The notes under the pieces were generated by a model that saw only the letters and a program-made list of their open reading frames with translations, was not told the DNA's origin and made no database searches. This document shows positions 38,563 through 49,853 of a stretch of DNA of 64,000 nucleotides, piece by piece (the stretch's first letter is position 1; the number at the start of each line of letters is the position of its first letter). The DNA comes from Symbiodinium kawagutii. Lineage: Eukaryota > Sar > Dinophyceae > Suessiales > Symbiodiniaceae. The translations under genes and the position numbers were made by a program. Location of the stretch: NCBI GenBank assembly GCA_009767595.1, contig VSDK01027300.1, positions 162,312-226,311 of the forward strand, read 5' to 3'.

Positions 38563-40912
38563 ATGGAACTTCGAAGAGCAATTGATCCCAAAAACTCGGC
38601 GAACTCCGAAGTAAATAACTTTGATCCATCTAGGGAGCGTGGGGAGCAAGTCATGGCGAAGCAATGCCTACAAGGCCAGGGGGGTTGTAGGGCCACGGGT
38701 CCCTCCAAGGATCGGGGATAACTATGGTCTCTTGGTCCTTTGATCGTCAACGGTGCTGCAATGGGAATCTCCTTGCCGACCATAGTAGTGTTTGGATGTG
38801 TTTGGTGATCATCTTTTGATTGAACTGATAACAGCTCCGTTCCCCGATCACAAAAGAATCCTAGTCAGCCGTGGAACCAAAACCTGGATCTCCGAGGACG
38901 GGAACTGCCAGTTTCGTGCCTTGTCGGACCAGCTCTATGGTTCCGAGGAGCGGAGCCCCGAGATGGTGGGATGGTTACGAGCCGCGGGGACAGCTATTGG
39001 ATGACCATCCCTCCATTGGTTTGTTGGAAGCCATGGCTCAATGTTGGTCAATGTTGTTGATGGGTTTTGCATCAGCACTGGATGGGTGATAAAACTACCC
39101 CATCATTTCCTATCCGATCCGGATTTTGGGACATCAAAGGTCGAATTGGATTCTCGCGGCTACTTTGACCGTCGTCAATTTCCCTGTCATCTTGATGCGC
39201 TGATGAAATAGTCCTTGTCTTTCTAAGATGATTGGCCATGATCAACGATTATTACTAACAATCAGTAGCTATCATGTATTGTGAAGCATGATCAACCATC
39301 ACTATCAACGATTGATCATTATTAGTGATCATTCAGCAACATTGATACCGCCTTGCCGATGGTTCACCGCTATTGATCATCACCAGCCATCATTTTGCGC
39401 ATGCAATGCTTGGATTTGCCATCGACAAAGGGCTGGGCAGACCCAGGTGGCCAGGAAGAGCAAAGCGCCATCAAGCTGAACCAAACAAGTGGCTAAACGA
39501 TGAACAACTAGAGAATGTTGGTACAAATTGTTCAATGAGAATGTTGGTTGTTGGAGTTTGTTGCGCCAACAAGAATTCCAAGAAGTAGCAGAGCACAAAG
39601 AGTCTAGAAAGGTGGATCCCACCAGACAAAACAGCCAGAAGAAGAACAGCACCAAGAGTTGGAGGTAAGCCCTCCTTGGGAAACACGGATCTTGGGCTCA
39701 CAGCCCGCCTGCTCTGTAACATGACTTTGGTTTGCGCTGACCCCTGTGATCTAGGGCTGAGAGCCAGCGTCAAGGTTCACCATTTTCAACAGATGCATCT
39801 GACCGGATGGTCAATGAGGAGTGATTAATGATGGTCAAAGATGGTCAATCAGCGATGGTTAATGATAGCTTAATGATGGTTGATTGAATTTGGTTAATGA
39901 TGGTTTTTTGGGTCAGAGTCAATTTTGGGCCATCCATTGGAATGGCTATGAATCCATTCGAATGAAATTGGACCTACGGATTTTTGGTAGGTATCCATAG
40001 AGAGAAGCAATGCCAGATTCAGAAAAAGCCATCACAGATATCTGGAGGGAAAACAAACCATATATGAAGAAGTTCGGAGCTGTTTACACACTTATGAATC
40101 TTCCATTTCCCCCAAACGGCTGTTTTCAAAACACCGGGAGTCAATGATGTGGATATCTCAAGGAATACAAGCTGAGCAAAATATGTAGCAGTCAGGTACA
40201 TGACCAATCTAAGTACAACCAACTGGGGCATGGTGAACAGAATAGTGGTTGATCGACCATTGATGTCTCAGTAATTGCTTCCCTGGAACGATCAACCACT
40301 GAAAACAGACACCAGTCTTGTCGGATTCACCTGTCAACTATTGACCACGACTTTGTTTGATAGCTTACTTACGCAGCTACCCACCCAGTCTTGTTGCTTG
40401 CATACCCATTCCTCGCGGTTGCAACTTCACGGAAAAGGGATAATACGTATTAGCCTGTATACCCATGATTCTCATGATCACTGTTGCACCTATTAGCAAA
40501 GGTACTGTTGGAATTGTATACCATCACATCCATTCTGATTGCTAGTTCACCCATCGTACTAGCATGATACTCCTCTTCATGATACCATCAAACATTGTTG
40601 GTTTTATACCACATCACTCGTGGTTTTTGAACCATCACCATACCAGTTGTTTTAGAGGTTGCTCCACCAGAAGTTGTCAAACTATACCACAAAATACCAC
40701 AAACTACACTCCACACACCCACTATACCAACCACTATTGTTGGATGAAGCTAAGATCATGTTCCTATCATCGAACCGGTAACCTGAGTTTGGCACCTAAC
40801 GATTCTGCCCAGTGATCTCAATACCCACCGGTGCTTCAATCCAATGTTCCCCTGGGATCTGGTCCCCAGGAGCATCATGATGCGCTGCGGCAGCAGGTGG
40901 TGTCGAGACATG
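38563..40912 (+). CDS. OTU-type cysteine protease (putative deubiquitinase), 5' part
   Basis: Exon 38857-38947 encodes WISEDGNCQFRALSDQLYGS, the catalytic Asp-Gly-Asn-Cys block of OTU proteases. Exon 40870-40912 continues EEHHDALRQQVVS, matching the H-x-x-x-R-x-x-V-V helix that follows in the family. The junction is a GA-AG intron (TCCGAG/GAGCGG to CCCAG/GAGCAT). OTU enzymes cleave ubiquitin chains. A frame starting at ATG 38563 (ELRRAIDPKNSANSEVNNFD) may be the first exon, with a GC donor near 38.68 kb. The catalytic histidine exon was not found downstream; a stretch near 43.41 kb (SSAHYQAFVPG) is a weak candidate. The domain call is firm, the gene limits are not. Confidence 0.6.
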
Positions 40913-43223
40913 GTGCAATCAACCTTGATATGATTTTGGTTAATCTACCAGATCAATTGCCATCAATAAATCACTATCAACGGCTCGGAACTGCCATGAA
41001 AAATCCTGAACCATGAGACATGGCATAATTTTCCATGACATTGAATCATGATCATTGCTATGAGTTTGGTGAGTAATGATTGTTCGTGGTTCATCATAAT
41101 TGAAAACGGGTGGTCATGGTTTCCGTCACCTAACTATGATTATGGATGCTCAATGATGGTCTGTTTAAAAGTGCTTAGTAGTGCTTGATCTTAACAGTGG
41201 TTAGATGTGGTGATGCTGAAGAATGGTTTATGAAGGTGGATCATGCTTGATGCTGGTTGTTAGTCAAATATGTACTATTACAAAATGGTCGTTGACCGTC
41301 GATAGTGGTCGATGACGCTCTGATCGAAGGATAAGGTGGAAGATCACCTCATTGTCTCGGGGAAACCATCGCAGGAGACCCAAAACATGGCAAAGGCGAT
41401 GGTGATTTCTTCCCATCATCCTACTATCCTAGAGCTCCCCGAGAATCCCAGCCACCCGGAAAGTGCAATTTTCCATTGCTAGCTTTGATGACCGAAGCAG
41501 TCAGTGATAGAAGTAGTGGAAAAGTTTCCCTTGGATTTGGTACTACTCATCACTACCACATACGAAAATGGATTGCCTCAAGGGTAGTCATGACTGAAGG
41601 CTATCCTTAGATCAACGAAGGGCAGCCTTGAGATCATCCACTTGTGCTTAGAACTGGGACATCATCAATTGGTTTTGTTATCCGGTCGCCCCAAGAGCTG
41701 CTTGCACTTGAAAGTCACGCTGTTGAGAGCATAGGTGGCTGAGGGAAAAGCTTCAACTTTGGCTGCATCAATTCCCGGGAGAGTGGTTTCTGTTGTCCAT
41801 GGTTTTAGGTCTCTTCAGGCATACGCAAGGCATACACAAACCATCCGCAAGGCTAGACCTGTTAGTTCTATCGGATTTATCAGTCCCAGCTGCTAGCTAG
41901 AATACCCGAGAGCCAACTGAGCGTCCAGAAACTATTAATAAACAGTTCTAATATTTATATTGATGAAGTTGCCATTTAAATGATTCATTGCCATTTGAAT
42001 AATTCTAATATTTATAATCAAATGATTCTAATTGGCAATTTGATTGCCATTTAAATGATTGATTGGCACTTCAAATATTTATATTACCATATATTCTGGC
42101 GTTCTTTGCTTTGTAAACCGTCCAGCATAATCTCCGGGAAACTGCGACGCAGCCAGCATAGTTGGGATTGAGTTGAGGTTATCACTGCTGAATTTGTTTG
42201 CTGGTGCTTAATGATGGCGGTAATCAATACCTAGTTCATGTTTAAGTGAGGGTGAATTGGTGGTGAATAATGGTTAATGACTATGATGGTTTAAGATGGC
42301 TTGTGGTTTAACTCAACCATTATCAGCAATCATTGACCATTAGCCATCATAAGATGCACCATCATTCCATGAACAACCCTTATTAAGTATTGTGAACCAC
42401 TGATCTTTCTCCCCTGTCGCTAAAATCTCCTCCCCAGAAGAGCCCAAAAAACTGGAAATAGGAGGCACCGGGCCCTGTTTCTATTAGCAGGGAGGGTTTT
42501 AAAGCCGGGGAACCCGGGAACCCTAATATATAACGCCCAAGCACTCATCCAAAAGGCGTCAAATCTCTGGAATTTTCTTCATTTTCCTTTTGAAATTTCC
42601 TTTCATACCCAGCCACGACCCTAGTCATGAAAACATTGCTTGGGTTGAGGGAATTGGGCCTATTTTGGTATGTGTGGTCCATGGTTTCTTGATTGGGTTT
42701 CAATTTTCCACAATTTTCCGCAATCAAGAAAGCCAAATCATACAAAAGGTAAAATGATATCCCGAATCCAGTTTCTATTTATTATATATAGAGTGGGCAA
42801 GGGATTAGCAAGAATCACAAACCATTTTTTACCATTATTCAGCGCTAGCAAGCACTGGTAACCATTCATTAACCACCAATTCAACTTCAATTACACATCA
42901 ATTAACATCAAATACAGCACCACTAAGCATCATAAAACATCATTAACCATCAATTCAATTTAACCATGGTCTTCCAGTGGTTGCCGACTAGCAAGCACAA
43001 GCGCAACCATCATAAATCATGATATCCAACAGTTAATCATTAATCAGCCATACATATCCATCAATTGACCCTTAAATCATCATTCAACCACCATGAAGCA
43101 TCAAAAAACATCGGTTCGCCATTCATGCTGCATGATTTTAATCCATTGCGGATCCATTGTGAATCCACTAGCAACCTATTGATCGACCACTTTGAAGCCT
43201 TATGAATCCATCATGAACTGGGT

Positions 43224-43318
43224 ATGGGTCAAAACCCTGTACCCTTGGTTCCCATCATTAACCATTGCTTTCTCTATGAATTTGTTGCTTCACATTGATA
43301 GTTAACATTGATCCATAC
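43224..43318. repeat. Family C element, reverse orientation
   Basis: Reads GGGTCAAAACCCTGTACCC at the left and ends TAACATTGATCCATA, the complement of the other copies. Confidence 0.6.
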
Positions 43319-43562
43319 GCAACCTTCACCAAGCATCATTCAGCCTTCATTCAGCCTTCATGGCTGTGCGGGATTGTCCTGGTAGGTGGTGCAGCAGCTG
43401 CAAAGTTCGGCCCACTACCAAGCCTTTGTGCCAGGCGCAATGGTTGATGCAATGGATGATGGTTGAATTAATGAAGCGGTTGAAGAATGCTTAAGCCGTG
43501 AATGGTTGATGAATGGTTCAGTATCATGGTGAAGCAGTGAATGGTTGATGAATGGTTACTGG

Positions 43563-43692
43563 GTGGATTCCAGCTTTGAACTCAGCGCTTTTTGCTGCGT
43601 TTTTGGGAATTGAATTACCACATAATCATCCACTAAACTAAGGCCATGAAACTTTTTGCAGGGGATCTATAAGCCACCAAGGTTAGTTAACT
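43563..43692. repeat. Family D dispersed repeat, copy 1
   Basis: Shares GCGTTTTTGGGAATTGAATT and TTTTTGCAGGGGATCTATAA with 60.70-60.80 kb. No terminal inverted repeat is evident. Confidence 0.6.
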
Positions 43693-44141
43693 GGTGGATT
43701 AATGGCTGATCAATGGCTAGCTAATCTATGTTTATAGTTCTGTTCTGGTTGACTAATGACTGATGAATGGGTAAGTGATGGCTATCATGGTTATGAGACG
43801 CTTAGTTCATGGTTATGGATGGTTCACAATAGCTTGTAATGGTGAATGAAAATTAGTGAAGGCCAGCGATGGCTACATGATGGTTACTTCTTGGTTGTAG
43901 TTTTACAACGACGGCTTCATAGCGGTGAATGAATGCTCAATTAGTTTGAAGGAACGGTTGATGCTGGTCAGTTGATGATTGACGGGTACTCATGTTAAAG
44001 TGCCGGTTCATTGTGGATAATCACACAGATTGCATTTTATTTGTAAGCAGCGATAACTCTGGTCAATTGTGGTTGATCAGTGGTGAACTTCCACCAACAT
44101 AATTCACAATAATTTACTTCGACTTAAACAAATAGGTAACT

Positions 44142-44182
44142 TGTGGATAACTTGTGGATAACTTGTGGATAACTTGTGGTCA
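44142..44182. repeat. 11-bp tandem repeat
   Basis: AACTTGTGGAT repeated about four times. Confidence 0.85.
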
Positions 44183-44627
44183 CCAGTTAACAGTAATTAA
44201 GTTCATGGGAAAACAACCAACAAAGATCGATGATTTACTATCGACGGAAGACCTGATCAGGTAACAGTTCACGGGTTCATCTCTGGACCGGTCGTGAGGG
44301 AAGGGATGGTATGCTTGTTGGTCAATTAGTGGTTTCACACTAAGAACTATAGTGATTTGTGGATGGAATCTGTGGTTTTAGGCTAATAGTGATTCTACTA
44401 ATGGTGTACCTGTCCGTCGGCAGATGATGTCCCAAGCGAGTCTGAATCATGTTGCAGACTGTGGTGCCGTAGCTGCGCACAGCAGCTACTGAGACTGATA
44501 CCAAAATGATGCATGTAAATTGAACTGGTGCCTTCCGATTTGATGAGCTTTTGCTTGAAAAACAAAGTCAGCGGGATGATAGGTCTCCATCTTGAGATGG
44601 TCTGAGACTTGCACTCCGGAAATCTGA

Positions 44628-44714
44628 CATAGCAATGGAACACCACCATATTTATAGGAACCAATCAACAATTGGTGATTTTTTCCATTGCCAGGTTAGT
44701 TTACCAGAGGGTAG
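44628..44714. repeat. Family B palindromic element
   Basis: CATAGCAATGGAACACCACC at the left and TTCCATTGCCAGGTTAGTTT at the right. Its right arm begins the duplicated aldo/keto reductase segment. Confidence 0.7.
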
Positions 44715-46082
44715 TTTCCATGTTCTCGTCGTTTTCCATTGCCGCTTGCGACTGGCTGTGAACGCTTGCGGCTGTGGCTCAAGCACCGCGCAGTGGTAGC
44801 ATCTCTGAGTCGGTTGCGCCATGGATTTGACGCTGGGCCGAGGAGTGACAGTTGGTGCTACCGCCATGGAGCTTGGAGTGATGCCATTGGGCTATGAATG
44901 AATGGCAATGAATGATCGTTCGCATATATATATATATACATAATTAAAGGCAATAAATGATTGTTGTTCACTTACTATTCATCACTATTGTTTATAGTTC
45001 ACAATAAGGCACCTAACTATAAATTTATTCTGTTCTTCGGCCCGTTTTGAACATGTTTTTCTTGCGGGTTTGGCTATGTTTTTGAGTCCTGAGCCATCTT
45101 GAAATGACAGCGCCATGATTTTTTTCCCCAGCGTCACTTCAGGTAGTGTTAGCCTGGTGGGAGGGCGAAACGCAGGCTGAACCCCTGGTTCCATGGCAAT
45201 TTCCGCTGAATTTGGTGAGAAAATAGGCATAGCTGGGAGGCTGGAAATACGCACAGCTGGGAGGCTGGCCCCAAGGAATTCCTGTCGGATTTGCTCCATA
45301 GGTCACTATCCAGCCGCAGTGCATGCGCTTTTGGCCAAACTGCGTTTGGGTTTAGCAGAGGAACTACTCTCTGGCAAACTTCGCTGGTTGCGTGGACAAC
45401 TATGCTTACAATGGTTTGCAAAATCAAACACGTGCGTTTTTAGCATCCGTTTCAAAAACTTTGAAGAATTATTTGAAACTGAAAAGCATTTGCTTCTGGG
45501 TGGCACATTTGATATTGGGATGGTCCACGAAGTGGAAGATGATTCTCCCAAGTGACTTCTGGCTTCTGAGCACTGAATTCGTTCACGCTTTTGGTCGCGA
45601 GTCGGTGTAGCTTAGGGACCACTTGAATTTTGTGGGATTTGGAACAAGTTAGCCGTGAATCATGTGGTTTCTCAAAATATTGGACGCTCAATGATCTACT
45701 CTTAACCATTTGTAGCAATGAACCAACCATTTTTGGGGTTCTTTATTTTAACAAACATCCATGTCTTCCGCAGGATTGAAAGTCTCGCCGTTGGGCTTTG
45801 GATGTATCTTGCCTGCTCTCGAAGCATCCTTCCCACCGGGGCTCTGCTGGTGACGATTGTGGGCCAAGCTGCCGACTTTTGCATTCATCGACTTTACACT
45901 CTGGCAGTCCCTAATCTGGTTGCGCGGAAAAATCACCATTTATGGCTGGTTTACCCAAACAAAAATGGTGATTTTTATTGATTTTTAGCATCCAGGTTAG
46001 TTTACCAGAGTGTTTCGTAAGTTCAACCTGAGAGACGATCGCATAGCAGCACTGTTGAGGATTTTTGTTGGTAAACATTGGA
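44691..46082 (+). pseudogene. Duplicated 5' fragment of aldo/keto reductase gene
   Basis: This segment matches 55225-56545 almost throughout. It contains exon 1 (44821-44842: MDLTLGR; GA donor GAGTGAC) and exon 2 (45774-45803: LKVSPLGFG; GT donor), both intact and joined in frame as in the full gene. No exon 3 follows; the copy runs into a minisatellite and then unrelated ankyrin sequence. It is therefore a truncated copy, unless it works as an alternative 5' end spliced to the exons beyond 57.5 kb. The short frames inside both copies are intron sequence. Confidence 0.8.
45901..46013. repeat. Family B element inside the duplicated segment
   Basis: CAGTCCCTAATCTGGTTGCG at the left and GCATCCAGGTTAGTTTACCA at the right, with GGAAAAATCACCATTTATGG inside. 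It has a counterpart at 56361-56465. Confidence 0.65.
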
Positions 46083-46110
46083 GGGTTGACTTGACAAGCG
46101 TTCCCGAGAG

Positions 46111-46880
46111 AATCGCAGAATCGTATTTCAGGATCGTAGAATCGTAGAATTGTAGAATCGTAGAACCGTAGGATCGTAGAATCGTTGAATCGTAGAATCG
46201 TAGCATCGTAGGATCGTAGCATCGTAGGATGGTAGAATCGTAGAATCGCAGAATCGTAGAATCGCAGAATCGTAGGATCGTAGAATCGTAGAATCGTAGG
46301 ATCGTAGAATCGTAGAATCGCAGAATCGTAGGATCGTAGGATCGTAGAATCGTAGGATCGTAGAATCGTAGGATCGTAGAATCGTAGGATCGTAGAATCG
46401 TAGGATCGTAGAATTGTAGAATCATAGAATCGTAGGATCGTAGGATCGTAGAATATAGAATCGTAGGATCGTAGAATCGTAAAACCGTAGGATCGTAGAA
46501 TCGTAGGATCGTAGAATTGTAGAATCATAGAATCGTAGGATCGTAGGATCGTAGAATATAGAATCGTAGGATCGTATCGAATCGTAGAATCGTAGGATCG
46601 TAGAATCGTAGGATCGTAGCATCGTAGGATGGAAGAATCGCAGAATCGCAGAATCGTAGAATCGCAGAAACGTAGGATCGTAGAATCGTAGAATCGTAAA
46701 ATTGTAGAATCGTTAGGATCGTATAGAATCGCAGAATCGTAGAGTCATAGCATGATACAGGATCGTAGAATCGTAGAATCGTAGAATCGTAGAACCGTAG
46801 GATCGTATAGGATCGTAGAATCGTAGGATCGTAGAATCATAGAATCGTAGAACTGTAGAACCGTAGAATCGTAGAATCGT
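46111..46880. repeat. 8-bp minisatellite, AATCGTAG
   Basis: About 770 bp of tandem AATCGTAG and GATCGTAG units with occasional ATCGCAG and AGAATATAG variants. The minus-strand frames of repeated FYDSTILR are artefacts: 24 bp equals three units and eight codons. Confidence 0.97.
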
Positions 46881-47769
46881 GGGTGATGCCTTGTCAAGCC
46901 GGGTCTGGGAAAAGTGGTGTTTAAGGTGAACCACCATCACAAGAAAGTTGCTGCTTAAGGTAAACCCCTACCACAGGAAAGCTGGTGCTAGAGATGAAAC
47001 ACTACCACAAGTAACTTAAGCTAATTGAAACCTGCCTAATCTAATCTTGTGAAACTTGACCTAACCCGATCCAGCCTATTGCTACTTATATAAATGGTGT
47101 GATTGCTAGTTGAATGATAATTGATTGTTCGTTTGTCATGCCAGTGATGCCAATACAATCGTCTACAAATATGTTGAACATATATTGAAACTCTCGAAAA
47201 GCCTGAAAAAGGGGGACCAACAGCGTCCCACACTCTAAGAATATTAGTCAACCAAATATGTGTTTATAATGAATGGGACAATGAAACATGCTTAACACCT
47301 CCAACTAGTTATAATGATTGACAGTGATGAATGGTGAGTCATTAATAATGGCGAGCAAGAATGGTGAACAGTGTTCATAATGGTCGACAGTGATTGACAA
47401 TGATTGCCACTTGTCGGGGGTCCTGACTAATGATGGTTGAAAGTGGTAGATGGTGGTTCATAGCGGTTGATGATGCTTAATTAACGATGATTGCTAGTTG
47501 ACAGTGGATCCCCTGACAGTTGCTCTTTGATCCCGATGTGGTCCTTTCAAGCATGGCACTTGAGAGTAACAGTATAGGGAACTGCGGGAAATGGTATCTC
47601 TTGGATGTTATATCTTTAACTGGAATGTGTTGTTGATATTTCTTGGGACCACAACTGAACACTTTAGTGTTTCAGTTCCCTTCCGTGGCCATTTCTCAGG
47701 TAGGGATGTCTTGATGGTTGCCGAGAAGGGCCAAGTGAGAGCCGTGCGGCATTTCCTTTGAGTTCACCC

Positions 47770-48560
47770 AGAAAGCTTGGAGAGCACCGACGAAAACGGC
47801 CACAGCCTCAGCCCTGCATCTGCATAGCTCACAATCACAACCTTCTCCAACTCAAGTGCGTTTCGTCTTTTCGACCTTAACAACCATAGATTCTCACGTC
47901 TTCTTTCTTGAACTTAGACGAATGTTGAGGACATCTTACTCGAAAGAGGCATGTGGCATGGAAGGTGCGGCTTCAGCCCAGGTGACGGGCCGTTGTGGCG
48001 GCGTATCACGGCCACGTCGAGGTCGTCGAGGTGCTGGGTGCTGGGGCTGGAGAACAACGACGGCCGCAACCTTAGAATCGAAACTGCTAAGGAAGGAACT
48101 GAAAGAACTGATACTCCGAGAATCTCCCCGAGAATCTCCCCGAGATTCTTTTCATGTTTGAGCTGTGAGTCATAAATCCACAATTTTGATTCGCTATGCG
48201 GGGCAACTATGCAGTGGTTAGAGTGCAGGAGTCATGCATGGGTTCTTTGCTTGGGCCAATCTTGTGAGCTTCAAATCTAAACACTGTACCTAGCAGAGGA
48301 CTCCAACTGAGTCAGAGTCACAGTATGAATTCTGCGCATTTCATGAACATAGCCGCAAATTGAAACAAATTTTGCAAACATTTTTTGCATGTCCGTTCAG
48401 CCCACCCGTCATCCAGCCTCGAAGTTGCCGGCTCCAAGGCGCAACGGTGCTGCACGTGGCGGCCTCCACGGGCCACCGCTCCGTGGGGGAACAGCCGCGC
48501 TGGGGCCGAATGCCGAAGCCGTCGACGACAACGGCTGGTGGCCTCAGAGGTTTTCCCTGG
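47770..48560 (+). pseudogene. Ankyrin-repeat gene remnant with broken frame
   Basis: Near 48.0 kb one frame reads VVAAYHGHVEVVEVL, a clear ankyrin helix pair, but a TGA lies in that frame just after the nearest acceptor. Near 48.45 kb TVLHVAASTGHRSVGEQ is in one frame and NAEAVDDNGWWPQ, the continuation of the same repeat, is in another, so an indel lies between. Two independent breaks indicate decay. A stretch near 47.79 kb (TDENGHS) fits the start of an ankyrin repeat. It probably derives from a relative of the ankyrin gene at 49.85 kb, but an assembly error cannot be excluded. Confidence 0.5.
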
Positions 48561-49853
48561 GAAAACCATGTGATTTTCTAGAAGGCCGCAGGGAAAGCAG
48601 ATGAGAAATCACGATTTGTTTGGTCCAAAAATGAGAGTTGACAGCTCTGGCTGCTTATGAAGCATGAGCGTGAGTTCCTGATCATTCAGGGCTTCTTTCC
48701 AATGGCATTTCAATCCTCATGGATGCCGCCAACCCGATGTCGTTTTCCCTCAGGGGAGGCAGAGAGTTCAGCAAGAAGTCTGGTTGAAAATTACGACTAG
48801 AGAAGATTTCCAGCACTGCGATAGATCTGATATTTGGCAGAACCTAAGTAGAACATGCCTTGCTCCCAAATGTTACCGACCATATTATACCCGAAATGTT
48901 AGCATATCATAAAATAGATGAATCAATAAATACATATATATATATATATATACAATAAAACTATGCTAGTTGTTGTTACCCTAAGCTCGAGTCAGATCTC
49001 ATCCGGTAGCACTGCAGACGCTGCCATGGCTTGTTCCAGTCGCAGCCCCACAGCCTTGGAACGCTATGCCAAGTCCCTTAAGCAATCGGAATCAAAGGCG
49101 GGTTTCGCAGACCTTGGGTTCTCAATGGTTACACATGGTTATCTATAGGGAACCGTTACCCATATGCTCCATGTATGGTATATATATGCCAACATTGACC
49201 ATTCATATAGCCCCAGTTATGCGCTTGTGTTTTTGGCATACATGGAGCATATGAGTATATAGGTTAATTAACCATTGTAGTGGCATAGTCTATTTGGTAC
49301 AGTGAATGCTGCTGGACCAATGGTTGTTTAGATGCTAATGATATTATAGTGAGCATAAATAATGCGTAGCCATGGGCCTAGTATAAAAGCGTCTGCGTGC
49401 AAGTTGCTCTTTAAATGTTGAAATCGTATTAATTAACCCCCTCCCTCTTTTTTTTATATCCTCGGAATAAACTTAGATAAAGTTATTTCAGTGGGCCCCC
49501 CGGAAAAGGATTGCCCTTCTCAAAATTGCCACAATGCCACAATCGATTTAGTTGGTTAAGATTCGAACTTGTCCCAACTTCTTTGCAATCAATCTGGAGT
49601 TTCTTCTCAACCATCTGCCTTCATCATTCGTACCAACCAGCTGCTGTGGCAAAAAGACGAAAAGAGTGCACTTTTTTCCTGTGCCTTTGCAAGCAACACC
49701 CGGCGTTGGTACATATACCTTAAATGGATCGTGTGGGAAAAATGTGCTTGGCAACATGCATCCCTGTCGCTAAGTGACATTTGTTACACCAAATCTAAGG
49801 ACTGTTTGTTCCTCATGTTCCCGTAATATCGACGCTCTGCATGTAGCCAGGAG

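Larger units (their letters stand above)
40913..44690. other. Mostly low-complexity intron or intergenic DNA
   Basis: GGTTGATG-like text, an AATTC/ATTTAAAT-rich patch at 41.94-42.10 kb, an 11-bp tandem repeat near 44.14-44.18 kb, one family C copy and one family D copy. Exons of the OTU gene probably remain hidden here. Confidence 0.4.

Noticed and set aside
39540..39672. Possible exon KVDPTRQNSQKKNSTKSW before GTAAGC
   Set aside because: It lies inside the OTU intron 38948-40869, whose flanks join well without it; it may be an alternative exon but nothing supports that.
45911..46940. Frames of repeated FYDSTILR
   Set aside because: Translations of the 8-bp minisatellite.
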